A stretch of 64,000 nucleotides of DNA from Diplonema papillatum (taxonomy: Eukaryota > Euglenozoa > Diplonemea > Diplonemida > Diplonemidae). Positions 20,658 through 30,054 of this stretch are shown piece after piece. The notes beneath the pieces are model-generated. The model was given only the letters and a program-made list of their open reading frames with translations. It did no database searches and was not told where the DNA came from. Made by a program: the position numbers and the translations under genes. The stretch covers positions 310,001 through 374,000 of the forward strand of contig JAPJBO010000083.1 of assembly GCA_030068145.1 (NCBI GenBank), in the 5' to 3' direction. The number at the start of each line of letters is the position of its first letter. The stretch's first letter is position 1.

Positions 20658-20985
20658 TTCTAATTAAAGACGCGGATGAATGGAGCAATGAGATTCCTTC
20701 TGTCCCTACCCACTGTGGTTAGGGTCTTCGGATCCGTAACTTTTCCGTTTCCAGCGACAAACGGGCTTCGGCTCGCGAATCCTCGTTTGGAGACACCCCA
20801 GTCAGGTGGGGAGTTTGGCTGGGGCGGCACATTTGTTACACATTAACGCAGGTGTCCTAAGGCAAGCTCAGCGGGAACAGAAACCTCGCGTAGAGCATAA
20901 GGGTAAAATCTTGCTCGATGCACGATCTTCAGTACCGATCCTCGGTGTGAAAGCATGGCTTAACGATCCTTTGCAGGCCTAGAAG
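19549..20985 (+). rRNA. LSU (28S-type) rRNA, central part, probably non-functional mosaic
   Basis: Recognisable in order: CTTGACAGCAGGACGGTGG, GTGTGTAACAACTCACCTGC, the GGTAGTAGC-like stretch at about 19765, CATGGGTCAGTCGGTCCTAAG, GGTAAGGGAAGTCGGCAA, CTCTTAAGGTAGCCAAATGC and GGTGTCCTAAGGCAAGCTCA. A stretch of about 65-70 bp at about 20437-20510 interrupts a highly conserved segment compared with the copy near 37040. The TACTATC-GGCGAAAC part of domain V is missing after 20713, and the frame of the rRNA is lost after about 20985 before the GTTACCACAGGGATAACTGG segment. It could be a pseudogene or, less likely, a fragmented gene. Confidence 0.85.
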
Positions 20986-21174
20986 AGGCCGCGGTGACCT
21001 CCCGGGCCTGTTTCTCATCTTCTCATCCACCGTGGCTATATTGAGGGGTTCCCCAACGGAAGCTGGAAAAACAGAAGCACGCGCCCATGTCTGAGAGCAG
21101 CCGGCAGACAATTCTGACGCCCCGGGTCTGGGGGCTGTGGGTAGCTGCAAGTGTCCAAGTTTCTGGCCTGTTTC

Positions 21175-21420
21175 TTTTAGAGTGCAAGTTCACTTAGGGA
21201 TCCGGGGGTTTATAGTCTCCATGGTGACCATTGTCGTGAAGGTTCCTTTAAGGTATAGTATGTTAGCGTGCGTATCGTATCTGCTGTAGTGGCAGTACGT
21301 GTGCTGGTGCGTGTATATTTGTTGCTGATTGCCGACTATTCGACTTATTTTAGCGCGCGCTCCTATTTCCTATGTGTTTTGTCATTTCCATCGCTCTTGC
21401 GACCGGAAAAGCTAGTGTCT
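21175..21420 (+). repeat. Repeat A copy separating LSU rRNA segments
   Basis: Begins TTTTAGAGTGCAAGTTC and continues with CGTATCGTATC and TTCGACTTATTTTAG-GCGCGCTC, as at 37555-37790. It lies between the LSU pieces ending near 20985 and resuming near 21570. Confidence 0.8.
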
Positions 21421-21569
21421 CGGATGCTGAGCAAACGTCGAACCGGCACCGTCGCGGCGGCAGCGCCTGCTACCTTTGCAACACCTCTTTCAGCTGAGCT
21501 GACGGATGCGAAAGCGCCTTGAGGTATGCCAACAGGACTCGCACCACCGCAACGCCAGTGAGCGTTCGG

Positions 21570-21599
21570 GCGGGTGGTGACTCTGCCGAACCCACTAAC

Positions 21600-21643
<44 letters not shown>

Positions 21644-21870
21644 TTACCCTACTGATGGAGAGAGAGCCCATCGGGCCAGCGCATTCCGACAGCAATACGG
21701 GGTAGTACGAGAGGAACTCCCGTTTCTAGCCCCTGGTATCTACGGTTCGATCGGACAGTGCCGTGATGCTACCACTGGATGGATTATGGCTGAACGCCTC
21801 TAACCCAGAACCCAGTCTAGAGGAATGCGTGAGTTACTCAGGGCACATCGGATTTCTCGGGCGCCACGAC
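21570..21870 (+). rRNA. LSU rRNA 3' segment including the sarcin-ricin loop
   Basis: Contains CCCACTAACAGGGAACGTGA, GTTTAGACCGTCGTGAGACA, the sarcin-ricin core AGTACGAGAGGAAC at 21704-21717, and GGCTGAACGCCTCTAA. Separated from the upstream LSU part by about 580 bp of repeat and unrelated DNA; the peptidyl-transferase loop region between them is absent. Confidence 0.9.
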
Positions 21871-22089
21871 TAGCTTCGGCGAGCGGCGGAGCGGACCAGT
21901 GGTTGAAAAGGGGAAAGAAGGGCGCTCGCTAGAATTATTTTCTTCCTCCTTTTTGTTTTTCCCCCGCGTCCGTGAGAATCCGGAGATAAGGACAACATAA
22001 AAAGAAAGGACCAAATAAGTTCAACGCACACGAAGCACAATGAAAAGAACGCGAGAAGTGAATGAAAGAGGAAAAAAAGTCGAATGAAG

Positions 22090-22737
22090 ACAGAAGACCG
22101 GAAGGCAGGAAGAACCTGAAGAAACAAGAAAAAGAGCGCATAAAAGCACAGCCGAAGCAGTTGTGCAAGATGGAGAATATGACAGGTTTCGGCACGAATA
22201 GGAAACGCAACGTAAACAGCCAGGAGACGGGCGTGAGGCCATCGGTCTCTCTCAGCTCTTCCTGCGCCTTCCATTCCAGATCGGGACGGCGGCTGGTAGG
22301 CAACACCCCGAACGGAACTCCACCAGGGTTTTCTTCCGGCTTCGTCCTATTCAGGCAAGTTCAACATCTCTCGGACCCCAACCATTACACTCCCCTTCCA
22401 GAATAGGCTGTACTGCTTCCTCAAGGATTTTGGCAGCACATCTCCCTTTGGGTGCGGGTTTGTGGTGGTGGGGTTGACACCTCGTCGGTGTCGGTGTTCC
22501 GTCGGAAGTATCAAGGTCGATGTCTCGTTCAGGTACCAAATGTCCACGTGCACGCACAGTATCTGCCAGCCGTCGCTAAATAGTGGCAAGCACGCTTGGT
22601 AGGCGATAATGCGGTTGCGCATCACACACACACACGTCACGCCTAACAGGTCTGCTCTGAGAAGAGAAGAATTGTGAAAGCGGGGTTTTGCCTAGAGGCT
22701 TTCCGCGATGTGTTACAGATGCTGAGTTTTCGTACGT
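22090..22737 (-). CDS. Candidate multi-exon gene, unknown
   Basis: Three coding-like minus-strand segments. 22737-22641 (TYENSASVTHRGKPLGK) ends at a phase-1 GTGACG donor. 22562-22351 follows a GGCAG acceptor in the matching phase and contains GHLVPERDIDLDTSDGT and KILEEAVQPILEGEC. 22346 downward (PDLEWKAQEELRETDGL) could be joined by removing a 44-nt GT-AG interval that includes the stop at 22351. The final T-rich part is probably not coding. No family recognised; boundaries uncertain. Confidence 0.35.
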
Positions 22738-22799
22738 CTTAACCACGGTTAAGTGCGAGACATGCAGTTGAGTCTGTGCTCTCAACGGTCAGAGAATGG

Positions 22800-22990
22800 A
22801 GGAACACCTTTTGTGTTGCTTTTTTTTTTTTCTTCGCTTTTTTCCGCGCGAGAGGGGGGCGGGTCCGTCTTGCTTTGGACCCATGCGATCCCGACGCCCA
22901 CTCACTGTTCGTCGGCAAGAACAAGTTCGAGAGGTCTGTTCAACTATTCCCCGCACTGCGGTTGCCCACTTTCGAAAGGACGGGGGGGGG
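22800..22990 (+). repeat. Repeat I copy
   Basis: T-rich start, then CTTCGCTTTTT, a G-run, GTC-TGCTTT, and CAACTATTCCC-GCA-T-CGG. Copies: about 59880-60040 (plus) and about 28100-28225 (minus). A 14-17 nt G run follows at about 22981. Confidence 0.75.
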
Positions 22991-24380
22991 GGGGGGGTGG
23001 GAGGAAGCAATAACGGACCAACAAAGTGTATATTCGCTCGGCGAAAAAGCAAGAAGAGGGGGAAAAAAAAGGAAGGCGTGGTTGTCGGTGAACAGGACCC
23101 GGCGGTGCCTGTCGCGGTTGTTAAAAAGTATTAACGGATCGGTAACAAAACAAAAAAGAAAAACGATGAGCGCCCGGTGCCAGCAGAACCCGCGAGGGCA
23201 GGATAGTGTCAACCCCTTAAGAGAGGTCGCCAGAGGTGCTTGGCGACGGCGTGGTATCGCGCGGAATAAAGTGTCTTGGCCTTTGAAGTGCGGTCTGTTT
23301 TGCTGAGCGGACCGTCTCGGGCGTTGGGCTCGACTCGATCTGCAGCAAGCTGTGCCTGACCTCCGAACTGCCTGCACCAACAGGCGGCAGGCGCGATGTT
23401 GGCAGGTGCAGCGTCATACGCAAAAAGCCCCGACCGCTCGTTCGGGGCTTGAAGCCATGCGGTGCGCCAGAATGAAGCGGTTCCAACAAACGCGCGGCTC
23501 CACCGGCCAAGCGCCTGTTCGTCCATCCTCTTCAAGACAGGTAGCCGGAAAGCTCTGAAACCACGTTTAATGCGTCTGTGCAGCCTCGGACATGTAGGAA
23601 CATCACAGACCTGCTATTGGCTCGCGCTATAAGTCGCGCGCAGCCCCCTTCAGAAGCAGTGCGCGTCTCGGGTAAGCAGCAAGCCGCCGATGCCAAAACA
23701 CACCCCCTACAACGACACGCCCACCAATTTCAGTTTTAGTGCGCAAGGGTAGGAGTGCCTCAACCCCCGCGGTTAGGTGACCCATGTTCGCACGAAATAG
23801 TCCTTTGAAGCGCCAGGCCGGTTCCGTCAAGCGGAAAGCCTCGGGCATTGGCCTCGGCTTGTTGCAGAAGAGATACCAAGCACGAGACAGCTGCTTGAGG
23901 CCGCAAAAAGCCCCGGACGCTGGTTCAGTTTGAAGCAAGCAGGAGCGGCAGAATAAATGCTTACTGACAGAGCCTCACTTTCCTTCTCGTACGTCCTCCG
24001 TTCCGGGTCGAAACAACGCCAGGAAGCATTGATTCAACCACGACGGGCCACAGGAAGTCTAGTGTACTCCAAATACACGTACACATGCGTGCTGCAGAGT
24101 CAGAAAACCCCACTTCGTAGATGCAAACCTGCTTCTTTCGCGCTCGCCCACCCTGCGGCGGCCTACGGATTGCGCGGAAGCTTGAGATAGGAAGCAAGTA
24201 TAACGGCAATCGCAGCCGTTCACGCTGAGCCCATTATATTTGGTCCCTTGCTCGTGGAATACCCGTGGATGTCGAACTGACTGCCCAACCCATGAGACAG
24301 CCTACGGCTTTCCCGCACATTAATGAGGAGTAGGCTGCTTGAGAGTCCACCCCCTGCCAGTGGGCCCACTCCAGGCGACA
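22991..24380. other. Repeat-like intergenic stretch
   Basis: No supported gene. A poly-G run at 22981-22997 and A-rich tracts are present. The AAAAAGCCCCG-ACGCT-GTTC block occurs twice (23421-23450 and 23905-23930) with related flanks, suggesting a diverged duplication of a few hundred bases. Confidence 0.4.
23595..23650 (+). promoter_or_regulatory. Promoter-like dispersed element (repeat D)
   Basis: GGAACATCACAGAC followed by ATTGG (23616, inverted CCAAT) and TATAAG (23628), then CGCGCGCAG. The same order occurs at 38408-38460. The resemblance to a CCAAT/TATA promoter may be chance; no gene start is visible directly downstream. Confidence 0.3.
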
Positions 24381-24439
24381 AGCTTTCCGCGCTCCGCTGC
24401 CTGTGTGTACAGACCTCGTGGCGCTGTGAAGGCGGCATA

Positions 24440-24930
24440 AGGGGTTCGCCCCGAAAACGCGACCGGTAGTTGCCCGCGAACCGCAGCAGATAACAATATG
24501 ATCCGGATTGCAGCCAACGACACTCGGACTCGGGACCGCGAAGCTTTTACCTGCTCCGGCTTTTTTGCCGCTGGCTCGTGTCTCCGGATTGTCCCAGCCC
24601 CACAGCACCAGTACTGCCCGTTGGCACGTCTGCGTCCGACGGAAACTCGACGGGGTTGAGGGGATGCTGCCCGCCTTGCCATGCTGATCAACTGAGATCT
24701 CCAGTGGCCTTCCACGTACATGGGATCTGACCACTCGATGAACGCGACGGTTGGCCGCTTGTAGTTCGGCTGGCTCACCATCGCACTGCAGGCACGCGCC
24801 CCAGCGTTTCGAACCCGGGCTTCAAACTTTGTGTCGGGAGAGGCACCGCATGCAGTGAGGCCGAGGGACTCGCAGGGGCGGGACGCCCGGCCCACCCCTT
24901 TGCGACCAAGTTCTCGCACTCTGTTCCTGC
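24440..24930 (-). pseudogene. Cobalamin-binding-protein-like (TroA fold, BtuF-related) sequence, frame-disrupted
   Basis: On the minus strand, RPTVAFIEWSDPMYVEGHW followed by SQLISMA-GG matches the signature of this periplasmic-binding family (R-VAFLEW-DP-x-GHW-PELVELAGG). CNPDHIVICCG matches its later ADPD-IVVMPCG motif. Between them the frame shifts twice: one extra A after ISMA (about 24675), and a 22-nt stretch starting GTAAAAGC and ending CGAG that must be removed in phase to reach the CNPD motif. Upstream, LGLTACGASPD and FEARVRNAG fit the preceding helix. Homologues occur in bacteria and some algae and protists. It is either a decayed gene or a gene with very short introns. The N-terminal half is not clearly recognisable. 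Confidence 0.5.
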
Positions 24931-25825
24931 AGGAGTGCAGGGCCTGCGAACTGCCCGGCTCCTTCAAGGCCAACGCGCTGAATTGTAGCTCCGCGCGCGA
25001 CAGACGATGCTGCCCAGCAGTTGCGCGGTGTCCACGCAGGGAAAGTCCAAGCAAGAGCGGGTAAGGCAAAAAGTGGGGCAGCCGAGGCAGTGAGCCAGTC
25101 CACCCTGTATCCTGGAAAATGCATCGAATTGCCTGCTGCTGTCCCATCACAGTCGACCAGCACCGGCTCAGAGGCAGTCCTGCGGGCATCCGGCGGGCGT
25201 CCTGCGGATGAACAAGGACGTTGACCGAAGACCGGTACTGTCCGCCGAGGACGCCGCGGGCCACGTGTGCGTCGCACGATCCGTCCTGACTTGATAGCAT
25301 GCGCAGTGTATCCAACCACACCCTTCGTTTCCCACCCGTGGAGCAACGAAGATCCCCACCGCACCAATCTGGGCGAGTATTCGGAATAACTTCTCGTCTA
25401 TTCTCCACGAGCAGAACTACGAGGATTCGTCCTCAGCTACCTGTGTGCACCGTACCAATCTGGTATGACGACACGTGGAAATCAAGCGATCGAGCACATG
25501 GGGGACCACTCGCGTCATTACCAGCAATTCTCCACGCGGAGTGACGATGAACCGCCCGCAGCTGCCTGTGTGCGTGCGCTGCACCAATCTGGTGTATCGC
25601 AGCAGTGTGATCCGAGCAACCGAGCACCCTTGGGACCAATCGCAGCATCGCCGACAGGCGCACACCCGCGGAGCTACGAGGAAGCGCCGTCAGTTGCTCC
25701 TCCGGGGTTGGGTTTCCGGGCAAAAGCGCGCGCTTTTCTGCCGGCTTCGTATTCGGCGCGTTTGCGGGTCCGCCGCAGCCCCGCGGCATTTCCAGAACCT
25801 GAGTGACTGAATACGGCCGCGCCGT

Positions 25826-27389
25826 CTACTCCACGAACTGGAACGGGTACGACCATTCACCTTCTCCCTCGGGGTGATACTTTTCGAGGTACTGCTCGGA
25901 CCGGAAGAATTCGTACATGCCGGGAATGTTCTTCTTGACGGGCTGGTATCGCGGCAAGAAACTGTCGGTGGGGGGGTTTATTAATGTTACGACAGATGAG
26001 TCCACCCAAGTCTCGAATAATAACAGCTATTTGACACGCGTCTGAAAACACTACCACTATTTGATCCTGCTACTGTTCGGCTATCCGGAACCTTTTTCGT
26101 ACTCGACAAATCGAATAGCAACAATGGTGTTATTATTAGACCCTCCCTCTACCGTTACGGCTACAGTTGCTTGGGTTTGGTAATGATGGGCGGGTTCTTC
26201 GGTTCGTACGTGCCGGGGAAGGATTGCCGAGTGGGTTGGCCTGCTAGTGAGTGAATATGATCGTTAGGCGAATCTTCTCCCCAACACGCTGCCAGCGTTT
26301 CTCTTCCGTGTTCGGAATACACGAATCAACCCACGCAGTGCCCGCGTCTTTTCTGTGTCTAACAAATGCGATTTGTCAAGAACAAAAACAGATCGATGGC
26401 AGACTCCCGTTAGTTGAACAAAACAGGTTTGGAAGTGCACACCAACAAAGAGACGCAATATGCACTGTAGGGCACCCCGTGAGATTAAGTATGGCGCCGA
26501 AATAGAAAAAGATTCTTGCGCGAGAGAAGTCACACCTGCTACGAGGCTTAACGCCCCACTTCCTCATGGTGTCCCAATGCCCGAGCTCGCCCATCTCTTC
26601 GTAGAAACCGCCCAAAACCGGCGATCGGGACCTCATGTAGTACCACTCGGCTTTTCGACAGGTTGGATGGTCGTCGCCGAGGCTGCCAGCGCAGTGCTGG
26701 TATTGGTCGTGGTAGTACTTCATTTCTCTGTGGTATTGTTTGTTGTCTTGCGTTGGGTTGCGAGCGCGTACGAGCCGGGGATCTGCTTTGTATGCGAGGC
26801 CCCCCCTTCACGGGTGGCATGCACTTCCCCACTGTGTGCGAAGGACCTGCTTTGTATTTTTACATGGCGGGTTTCAATGCTGCCAGCCTTTTTTGTAGTG
26901 ACATGTCCACGTATGTTGTTTCAGGAATACTCGACGTAGCTGCTTTGACTCCGAATGGAAGGCAGGAAATATAGTAGTGGAGGGGCAAATACAATTACAA
27001 ACACAACCTGATTTGCGTGCGTGTTTGTGTTTTTCACGCAGGACTTTTCCCCTGTTGTTTTTGTGTGTCATGTGCGTGTAGGGGTCGACTCGCATGACGT
27101 CACGTCCGATTAACACGTGTTCGGTAGTTACAGCACTTGGGATCCCTTCGGTTTTTTGTCTGCTAGCATTGCCTTCCAAGGTGGCGCTTTACGTAAAAGA
27201 AATACAACCTCGCCGCTGAGTGCCGGACGGACCGATCCTAACAACAACAACAAAGTCCCTGGGGGTGGCTGAAACTGGTGAAGAGCAGGCATACTTCATC
27301 GAATCGTAGGCAACTGCGAACTCGGGCGGCCGCATGTCTGAGAACACAGGCCACGCTTCGCCTCGTGGCATGCGGTGCCTCCAGTCCAT
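25826..27389 (-). CDS. Three-exon gene, 166-residue unknown protein, possibly mitochondrial
   Basis: Exons on the minus strand: 27389-27295, 26805-26536 and 25961-25826 (TAG). The ATG follows ACTTAG directly. Donors are ATGAA/GTATGC and AGCAG/GTGTGA; acceptors are GTGAAG and CCGACAG; both junctions are phase 2 and agree. The protein is polar and Tyr/Trp-rich, with a single C-x10-C (HCAG-DDHPTC), then EMGELGHWDTMRKWGVKP and FLPRYQPVKKNIPGMYEF. Size and composition resemble accessory subunits of respiratory complexes, but no family was recognised. Intron 2 (574 nt) holds a repeat E copy and another short open frame (SFPGTYEPKNPP, about 26163-26232) that may be chance or an alternative exon. Confidence 0.6.
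25985..26080 (-). repeat. Repeat E copy inside an intron
   Basis: Inverted copy of the block at 5475-5545, located within intron 2 of the gene at 25826-27389, close to its acceptor. Confidence 0.8.
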
Positions 27390-27518
27390 CTAAGTGTTTG
27401 TGTATTGCGTGAAGCAGGCGCGTGCGGCATTGGCAAGGGCTCTGCTAGGACACTGCGGAAAAGAGATGCGTAGTTTTGTTTTATTCTTTTACTTGTTTGT
27501 TGTCGACAACATATTGTG

Positions 27519-27609
27519 GTTGAGGTGTCATTCAGATGAAGATCTAAAGCCGCCCACGTCAAATTTTGTTAAGCAGCGGCTGCCAAAACTTGCCGTGACA
27601 CCTATTTGA
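27519..27609 (+). CDS. Candidate terminal exon, unknown
   Basis: After a T-rich tract and GGTTGAG there is an open frame CHSDEDLKPPTSNFVKQ continuing to TGA at 27607-27609, with coding-like composition. No upstream exon was fixed. Weak call. Confidence 0.22.
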
Positions 27610-28099
27610 TGCAAGGTAAAGGAGAAAGTTGGAAGTAATTGGGAAGTTGATATTTTGTTGTGTGAGAAAACCGTACTCCGCGAGAGTAGGAGAAAGTAGA
27701 AAGGAATGCGTAGTTTTGGTTTATTATGGAAAACTAGAGTTTCGTTGACCGCACTACCCTGAGCCCAAATCCTGGACGGAATTTCAGGTTGCAAATTTGC
27801 AAATGAACATGATCAGAAGGTCCTACTTGGGTGGTTCAGTTTCCTCACACATTGCATGTGGCTAAAAACTTTTCTCTTCGAGAAACAAGAGACTCTCGGT
27901 GGGGGAAGAGCTTGTGTATTCCTCCTTGAGATTTCGCAAGCCTCAAGTACTTCCTTCAAAGCAGATGCATACACAGAAAGAAAAGACTGGGTGCCACTGG
28001 GATCACACTAATGCAACAAATTTCGGTGGGTGGTGACCCCCTCCGAACAGCCTCCCTGGCCCTGGCCACGCCTGATGCCGCAACCCCTTAACCCGGGCG

Positions 28100-28225
28100 G
28101 CGGTGCTTTGGCATGAGCCAGGAACCTCACCTTGACTTTGTGCTATCCACGATCCGGGGAGTCGAGAACCTACAAAGCCAAAAGCAGGACCGACCCCCGT
28201 TCGTGAGGAAAAGCGAAGAATAAAA
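28100..28225 (-). repeat. Repeat I copy
   Basis: Inverted relative to 59880-59990: GCTTTTATTCTTCGC, then GTCCTGCTTTTGGCTTTGTA. The region 27610-28100 upstream shows no supported gene, apart from a degraded repeat B right end at about 27925-27985. Confidence 0.75.
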
Positions 28226-28424
28226 GCACTCTTTTGTCGAGAGCTGCGACCCAACTATTTTCTCCTCCTTACTACTGGGGGGGGGGGGGGGCAGGGGTGG
28301 AAACTGAATCTGGCCCGTCTGGGTTTTGGGTTTTATGTTTCCTGGGGGGGGTGGCTTGTCCAGGACACCAGCGTTTGTACTTAGAAGAATTCGAGGCCCA
28401 CCTCACGGATTTTGTGAAAGTTTG

Positions 28425-28740
28425 AAGAATGGGGGGTCCGGGGGGCCAAGCCCCCCGGCCGGACGGTACGGTACGCCAAGGTATGCCTTCGGCGTTTTTT
28501 CGCGTTGATCTTCGGAAACCCAGTGCTTCTAGTGGTTGTCCCGAAAAGTACATTTGCGCCGGTAAAGACCGGCGCCCAGCGAGACTAGAGGCAGCAGTTA
28601 AAGTAAAGGGCACATTAGACCTGAAAACCAACAAACCCCGAAAAATCATTATCGACCGGAAAAGTGTCCTCGGCCGGGTTCGAACCGGGGTCTTCAAGCC
28701 CCGAAGACGTGCACCGTTCACTCTGCCATAACGGTACCAG
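28425..28740 (-). mobile_element. SINE-like composite element with tRNA-type A/B boxes and a GC hairpin
   Basis: On the minus strand TGGCAGAGTG (A-box-like, about 28718) and GGTTCGAACCC (B-box, about 28678) are spaced as in pol III promoters. They are followed by CACTTTTCCGG and, about 200 bp later, by the GC hairpin with ACGGTACGGTAC on its flank (28427-28475). A similar arrangement is at 45900-46060. The cloverleaf is not complete, so this is not an active tRNA gene. Confidence 0.5.
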
Positions 28741-29299
28741 TTCCAAGGGGGGAAAACTTCCTAAGGAGACCCTTTACGAAACGACACTATAAAAAAGTGC
28801 CCCCGGGCTTCGCCCGCAGACCCCCTAAAAAGTGGGGTTGGCTCGATAGAGCTATTAGCATACCTCTAGTCTCGGACTATACAATAGATTACAGTATGTG
28901 GCATATATTTGCGGGAATATCAAAATACAATCATTCCCCGCAAGTTACCCCTCCGAACCTTCAACTCGTATGGGATAGCCGGAATATTCAACATTATCTA
29001 TCATCAGACGCAGAGTATGCTTGCGGACAACGTCCCGAATGGCAAGACAAGGAAAGAAACTCCGAAGCTGTGCTTTCAGTTTTCCCCAGTTCCAGGTCAG
29101 GGTGAGAATCAAAGTGAAAAGTCCTAGCAAGCAAGCCGTCTTTGTTTTTACCAAAAAAATGAAATTTCGCTGAAGCCGTAACAACAGGGAGCAGAATAGG
29201 CGAAGCAGATGCAGGCTGCTATGGAGCTGCTACGGCAGACGGCGCTGCAGAGGCTGATATGGACCCTCTTGGCCGAGAAGGGGCAGGTCTTGATTGAGC

Positions 29300-29495
29300 A
29301 GTGATGGCAGGCGACGACGTAGCTGCGTTGGCGGCTGGGGTAACTCGTGAACGAGCACCCGCGGAAGGGGTGCTTCGTGGCGATGGGCTGCGACGCGGTA
29401 GATGCTTTGGCAGCCGGGGCAACTTGTGATCGAGCACCCGCGGAAGGGGTGCCTTGAGCTTTCGGCTGCTGCCCAGGCGATGAGGTAGCTGCGTT
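29300..29495 (+). repeat. About 82-bp degenerate tandem repeat
   Basis: The landmark GTAG-TGC-TTGGC recurs at about 29314, 29391 and 29483, with GAGCACCCGCGGAAGGGGTG in the first two units. It lies immediately 5' of the RNase H fragment. Confidence 0.75.
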
Positions 29496-29916
29496 GGCGG
29501 ACCAGCCAGGGCTGAGCGGAGAGCTGGTTGTTCGGGGGGACAGCGGAGTTGTCGTTGACCAGATGACAGGAAACGCGCGCTGTTCCGAAGCTCGGCGACC
29601 GTACAAGACGAGGGCGCAGGCAGAGGTGGCGGAACTGCGGCAGAAAGGCACCGACATCAAGTTGGAGCACGTGCCGCGCGAGCAGAATATCGACGCCGAT
29701 GCTCTTTCGAATCGCGCGATGGATGAGGTTCAGAGACGAGCGACAGCCGAGTATCGGGACTCGGCGACCTCGAAATCGTACGCGATGAAGAGCGCGATGC
29801 GACGGCTGACGAGTATCGTGCAGACGCCGATGCACCCGGCGCTTGAGATGCAAGTCAACGTCCTGACGTCTCTCGGAGGCGGAACATGGCCAGACTCAAC
29901 AAGAGACCACAAATAG
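29458..29916 (+). pseudogene. Retroelement-type RNase HI domain fragment
   Basis: The open frame contains LVVRGDSGVVVDQMTGNARC and, about 40 residues on, EHVPREQNIDADALSNRAMD. These are the DS core and the HVPREQN-ADALAN signature of RVT_3-type RNase H domains in retrotransposons and related ribonucleases. The N-terminal strands with the first catalytic Asp and the Glu are missing: the frame is blocked at 29457 and the degenerate repeat lies upstream. No reverse transcriptase or integrase motif is visible nearby. About 70 further residues follow to a TAG at 29914-29916. Likely a truncated retroelement relic. Confidence 0.7.
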
Positions 29917-30054
29917 CGAACCAGCCGTTTGAAGCTGTGATGCGCGCCTACGAAGCCGCCGCACAAGAGCAGACGGCGAAGAAGGCCGGCGACAAGGTGC
30001 GAGCCGGAGCTCCGCAAAGCTGCAACACTGAATGGCAGTTTTCGACCGCAGACG

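Noticed and set aside
26163..26232. Short open frame ending in TAG (SFPGTYEPKNPP) as a separate terminal exon
   Set aside because: Its phase does not match the preceding exon, whereas 25961-25826 does; kept only as a possible alternative exon.
28660..28740. tRNA gene
   Set aside because: A- and B-box-like sequences are present, but the acceptor stem does not pair and the anticodon loop lacks U33; treated as a SINE-like element.
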